Shown piece after piece: positions 61,487 to 64,000 of a DNA stretch of 64,000 nucleotides (positions are counted from its first letter, which is position 1; every line of letters begins with the position of its first letter). This DNA is from Argyresthia goedartella. Its lineage: Eukaryota > Arthropoda > Insecta > Lepidoptera > Argyresthiidae. The DNA lies in the NCBI GenBank assembly GCA_949825045.1, contig OX463829.1, forward strand, positions 2,666,001-2,730,000. The letters are read 5' to 3'. The position numbers were made by a program, and so were the translations under genes. Below the pieces are notes generated by a model, which made no database searches, was not told the DNA's origin, and worked only from the letters and a program-made list of their open reading frames with translations.

Positions 61487-62947
61487 ATGGCCTATGATCT
61501 GTCTTAAGCACAAATGGTTCCTGTCTGCCGTATAAATACTGATGGAACTTTTTTATGCCAAATACTATCGCTGTAGCTTCCTTATTAATTTGACTATATT
61601 TTTTTTCACTATTTGTTAGCGACCTAGATGCGTACGCAAGAGGACGATCCTGCCCATTTTCCACCTGTGATAAGACTGCACCCAGTCCATATGGAGATGC
61701 ATCAACTGATAGGATCAGCTCAGCTTTAGGATCAAAATGAGCGAATACCCTATCGGAGATCAACTCCCTTCGAATTGTCTCCCATGACTGCCCTTGTTCT
61801 ACACCCCAGTTCCAATTTTTATCCGATCTCAGCAAACTATGAAGTGGTTCTAAAATTTCCGACGCATTTGGAATAAAGGCGCGATAATAATTCACCATAC
61901 CAAGGAATCTTTTTAGTTCAGTTACAGTTTGTGGTCTGGGTACCTCTTTAATAGCCTTTATTTTATTAGGACATGTATGCAGCCCGTCCCTATCAATCAC
62001 ATAACCTAAATAAGTCACACTTGTTTGGAAAAATTCACATTTCTTTTTTTGTAGACGCAGACCAGCGTCTTGTAGTTTGGATAACACTAATTCTAATCGT
62101 TCTAAATGCGTTTTCATATCCGGGCCTGTGACGCAGATGTCATCAATAAAACAGCTTACCCCTGATGGAATATCTCTAAATAATGACTCCATAGTTCGCT
62201 GAAATACAGCCGGGGCATTTGCTAACCCGTACATCAACCTTGTAAATTTAAAAAGTCCTTTAGTTGTACTAATCGTTGTTAACTCCTGAGAAGGTTCAGT
62301 TAAACAGCACTGTGTATACGCCATGCTTAAATCTAGCTTTGTATAAAGCTCACTCCCCCAAGTTTTGCAAATACTTCCTCTATACGCGGAAGGGGGTATT
62401 GATCAATTTCTAAGTCCTTATTCAATGTCACTGAGTAATCACCGCAAACTCTAATTTCTCCATTTGCCTTCAAAACCGATACTATAGGTGTCCCGTATTC
62501 TGATGAATTCACCGGTAACAATATGCCTAATTCTACTAATCTATCTAACTCACTATTAACCTTGTCTTTTAGGGCAAAAGTTACCGGTCTAGGTTTGTAA
62601 AATTTGGGAACTGACCCGGGTTTTAAGTCAATCTCAAATTTATTAAAACGATCTAAACCTTCTTTCCATACGTTGGCGTAACGATCCAATACTACTTGTA
62701 CATCACTATCCCGTACATGGTTTAACTGAATAAAACCTATTTTAAACATGGCCATAAAATCACGTCCTAACAAAGGCGGACCGCCGTTTCTAATGACATA
62801 CAATTTCACGTTATGTTGTTTATTCATATACTGGATCTGAGCCTCGAAATACCCAATGGGTACAATTTTGTGACCATTGTAAAAACACATTTTTATCTCA
62901 CACTCTGATAATGGTACAATCGAACCATCTGAATCATGACCCACCAT
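61487..62947 (-). pseudogene. Gypsy protease end, reverse transcriptase and RNase H
   Basis: One part (62333-62947) holds the end of the protease (GGPPLLGRDFM) and the RT start (LLPVNSSEYGTPIVSVLKAN, GEIRVCGDYSVTLN). After a shift at a G-run near 62340 the RT continues with FTRLMYGLANAPAVFQRTME, VSCFIDDICVTGPD (catalytic Asp-Asp), VTYLGYVIDRDG and FLGMVNYYRAFIPN. RNase H follows (LILSVDASPYGLGAVL, YLYGRQEPFVLKTDHRPL). It is cut at 61487 by the BEL insertion, within RNase H. Confidence 0.87.
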
Positions 62948-63128
62948 AAGCTTATTTTGCTAAACCCCTTAAATGCAATTAGGTCGAAATTCGCTTGAAG
63001 GTTTATTTCCTTGGTAACGAACTTGTTATCATTTGATTAGACACTGACATTTACATAGATCTTACAAGTTTGAAAGTTTCAAACGAATTATCAGGCAAAT
63101 GGGTCATGATTCAGTTGGTTCGATTGTA
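62915..63128. repeat. 28-bp inverted duplication in the Gypsy protease
   Basis: 62915-62942 and 63101-63128 are reverse complements with one mismatch, separated by 158 bp. Both lie in what should be one protease coding region, so one arm and probably the spacer have been rearranged. Confidence 0.85.
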
Positions 63129-64000
63129 CATTTGCAAAAGATTGTAAATACAAATCGTGTGAAATTACACTAGAACCTGAGCCCGAATCAATTTCCATCG
63201 TTAACTTTGTTTTATTAACTATAACATCCACCGTATAAGGCTTAACATACCTTAAATTGAACATGTGGCATTCCTCACATTCGTTTTCGTGCTCGGAAAC
63301 CTCGGAATCCACTTCCATGTTATGTAATCGGGAGCCACGCGATTTCTTAAAACACACTTTTTTAAGATGCCCCTTTACACCACAAACCTCACACTTATAA
63401 CCTTTATACCGGCACTTTGCTGCTTCGTGGTTTTTTAACCCACACACTGAGCACATCGTTACGTCATCGTTATGTCGCTGTGCACTGCAGCCGGCCCCAG
63501 CACCAGCTATACCTCGAGCTGGCGCGCGTTGGCTGCTGACCTTGAACACCGGCTCCTCCTTGATGGTGGTCGTAGACGTGGTGCCGATGGTCCGAGCCGC
63601 TCGTGCACACGCCACCTGCCGCGCTACTTCAATCGCTTTCGCCAACGTCAGCGTCACGGTATCTTGCTCAAAAAGCCGGTTTCGTTCTGGGCCTGCCTTG
63701 TACCCTAAAACGAAACGATCACACAGCAGCTGCTCCAAGGCCGCGCCGAACCCGCAGTGTACCGCAAGTCCTCTTAATCGCGCTGCCCATTCTTCGGCAC
63801 TTTCCCCCTCTGATTTCGACGCCTCGTAGAAATGCGCCCTATCGGCATACGTCGATCTCTTCGGTATAAAATGCCCGTTGAGTAATTGTACTAATTGATC
63901 ATAAGTCTGACCTTCCACTTTACTAGGATGGACTAAATCCCGCGCAAGGCGGTATGACTCATCAGGCAAATGCGTCAACAAACGGCACTTCGGTCTTCTG
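63091..64000 (-). pseudogene. Gypsy Gag C-terminus and protease start, open at the window edge
   Basis: A retrotransposon Gag domain (LVQLLNGHFIPKRSTYADRA, EEWAARLRGLAVHC) is followed by zinc knuckles CSVCGLKNHEAAKC and CEVCGVKGHLKKVC. Next is the aspartic protease with MEIDSGSGSSVISHDLY (Asp-Ser-Gly). The frame is open through 64000, so the start is outside. It ends at 63091 within an inverted duplication that destroys the protease frame; the same coding theme resumes at 62947. Confidence 0.85.

Larger units (their letters stand above)
52311..64000 (-). mobile_element. Gypsy-type LTR retrotransposon, interrupted and partial
   Basis: On the minus strand, Gag with two zinc knuckles, protease, RT and RNase H (64000 to 61487) and then the integrase C-terminal half (53078 to 52326) are present in the Gypsy (Metaviridae) order. 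A BEL/Pao element occupies 53088-61486. About 300 or more residues between RNase H and the integrase core are missing at its left edge. The 5' part is outside the window. Several frame breaks make it inactive. No envelope gene is visible. Confidence 0.88.

Noticed and set aside
52311..64000. Endogenous retrovirus with envelope gene
   Set aside because: No membrane or furin-site ORF was found downstream of either integrase; the elements are LTR retrotransposons.

Overview
The window looks like insect heterochromatin or intergenic DNA, most probably from a moth or butterfly. The basis is AT-rich sequence with eukaryotic polyadenylation signals, tRNA-derived SINEs with A and B boxes, Jockey/CR1-like LINEs whose 3' ends carry the hairpin plus 'CGCCTTTGT' motif, and a dispersed repeat of the 'CGCGCACGAAGGGTTC' type that I recall from many lepidopteran genomes. 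Assignment to Lepidoptera is by recall and was not searched. I see no conserved host gene with introns. The only host-gene candidate is one small secreted peptide ORF (35708-35917).

Layout. 1-4483: a decayed autonomous Helitron on the minus strand (zinc-rich N-terminus, HUH/Y2 Rep, PIF1 helicase running off the left edge) with two apparent spliceosomal introns, interrupted by a LINE fragment (547-1202). 4667-4803: a small inverted-repeat element. About 4809-13392: LINE-A, split by a full-length younger LINE-B (5632-10870). LINE-B has ORF1, a candidate -1 frameshift site, ORF2 with two TAG stops, and a 3' UTR of repeated hairpins. 13400-18345: SINE, MITE and LINE fragments. 18448-23529: a 50-bp satellite array with an internal block duplication of 33-35 units. 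23600-29790: LINE-G fragments, a DDE transposase remnant, MITEs, and a LINE-G copy nested inside a MITE. 30861-32184: a 61-bp GC-rich satellite abutting a broken MITE. 32200-40500: MITEs (one TTAA-flanked, piggyBac-like), full-length SINEs, the small secreted-peptide ORF and a strong 255-bp fold-back. 41100-48520: SINEs, LINE-E nested in a MITE, LINE-F, LINE-C and more MITEs. 50540-51020: a 121-bp tandem repeat. 52310-64000: a three-level nest on the minus strand, in which a Gypsy LTR retrotransposon contains a BEL/Pao element, which contains a Jockey LINE.

How the parts relate. Almost everything is mobile DNA, so there is no pathway or operon. The nesting gives relative ages: Helitron before its LINE insert, LINE-A before LINE-B, MITE-E before LINE-G, MITE-M before LINE-E, and Gypsy before BEL before Jockey. 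LINE-B (ORF2 open apart from two stops) and the BEL element (LTR copies differing at about 2 of 172 compared positions) look youngest. Most elements are broken by nonsense changes, frameshifts (several in homopolymer runs), internal deletions or short inverted duplications.

Element names such as LINE-A or MITE-M are local labels for this window, not database names.
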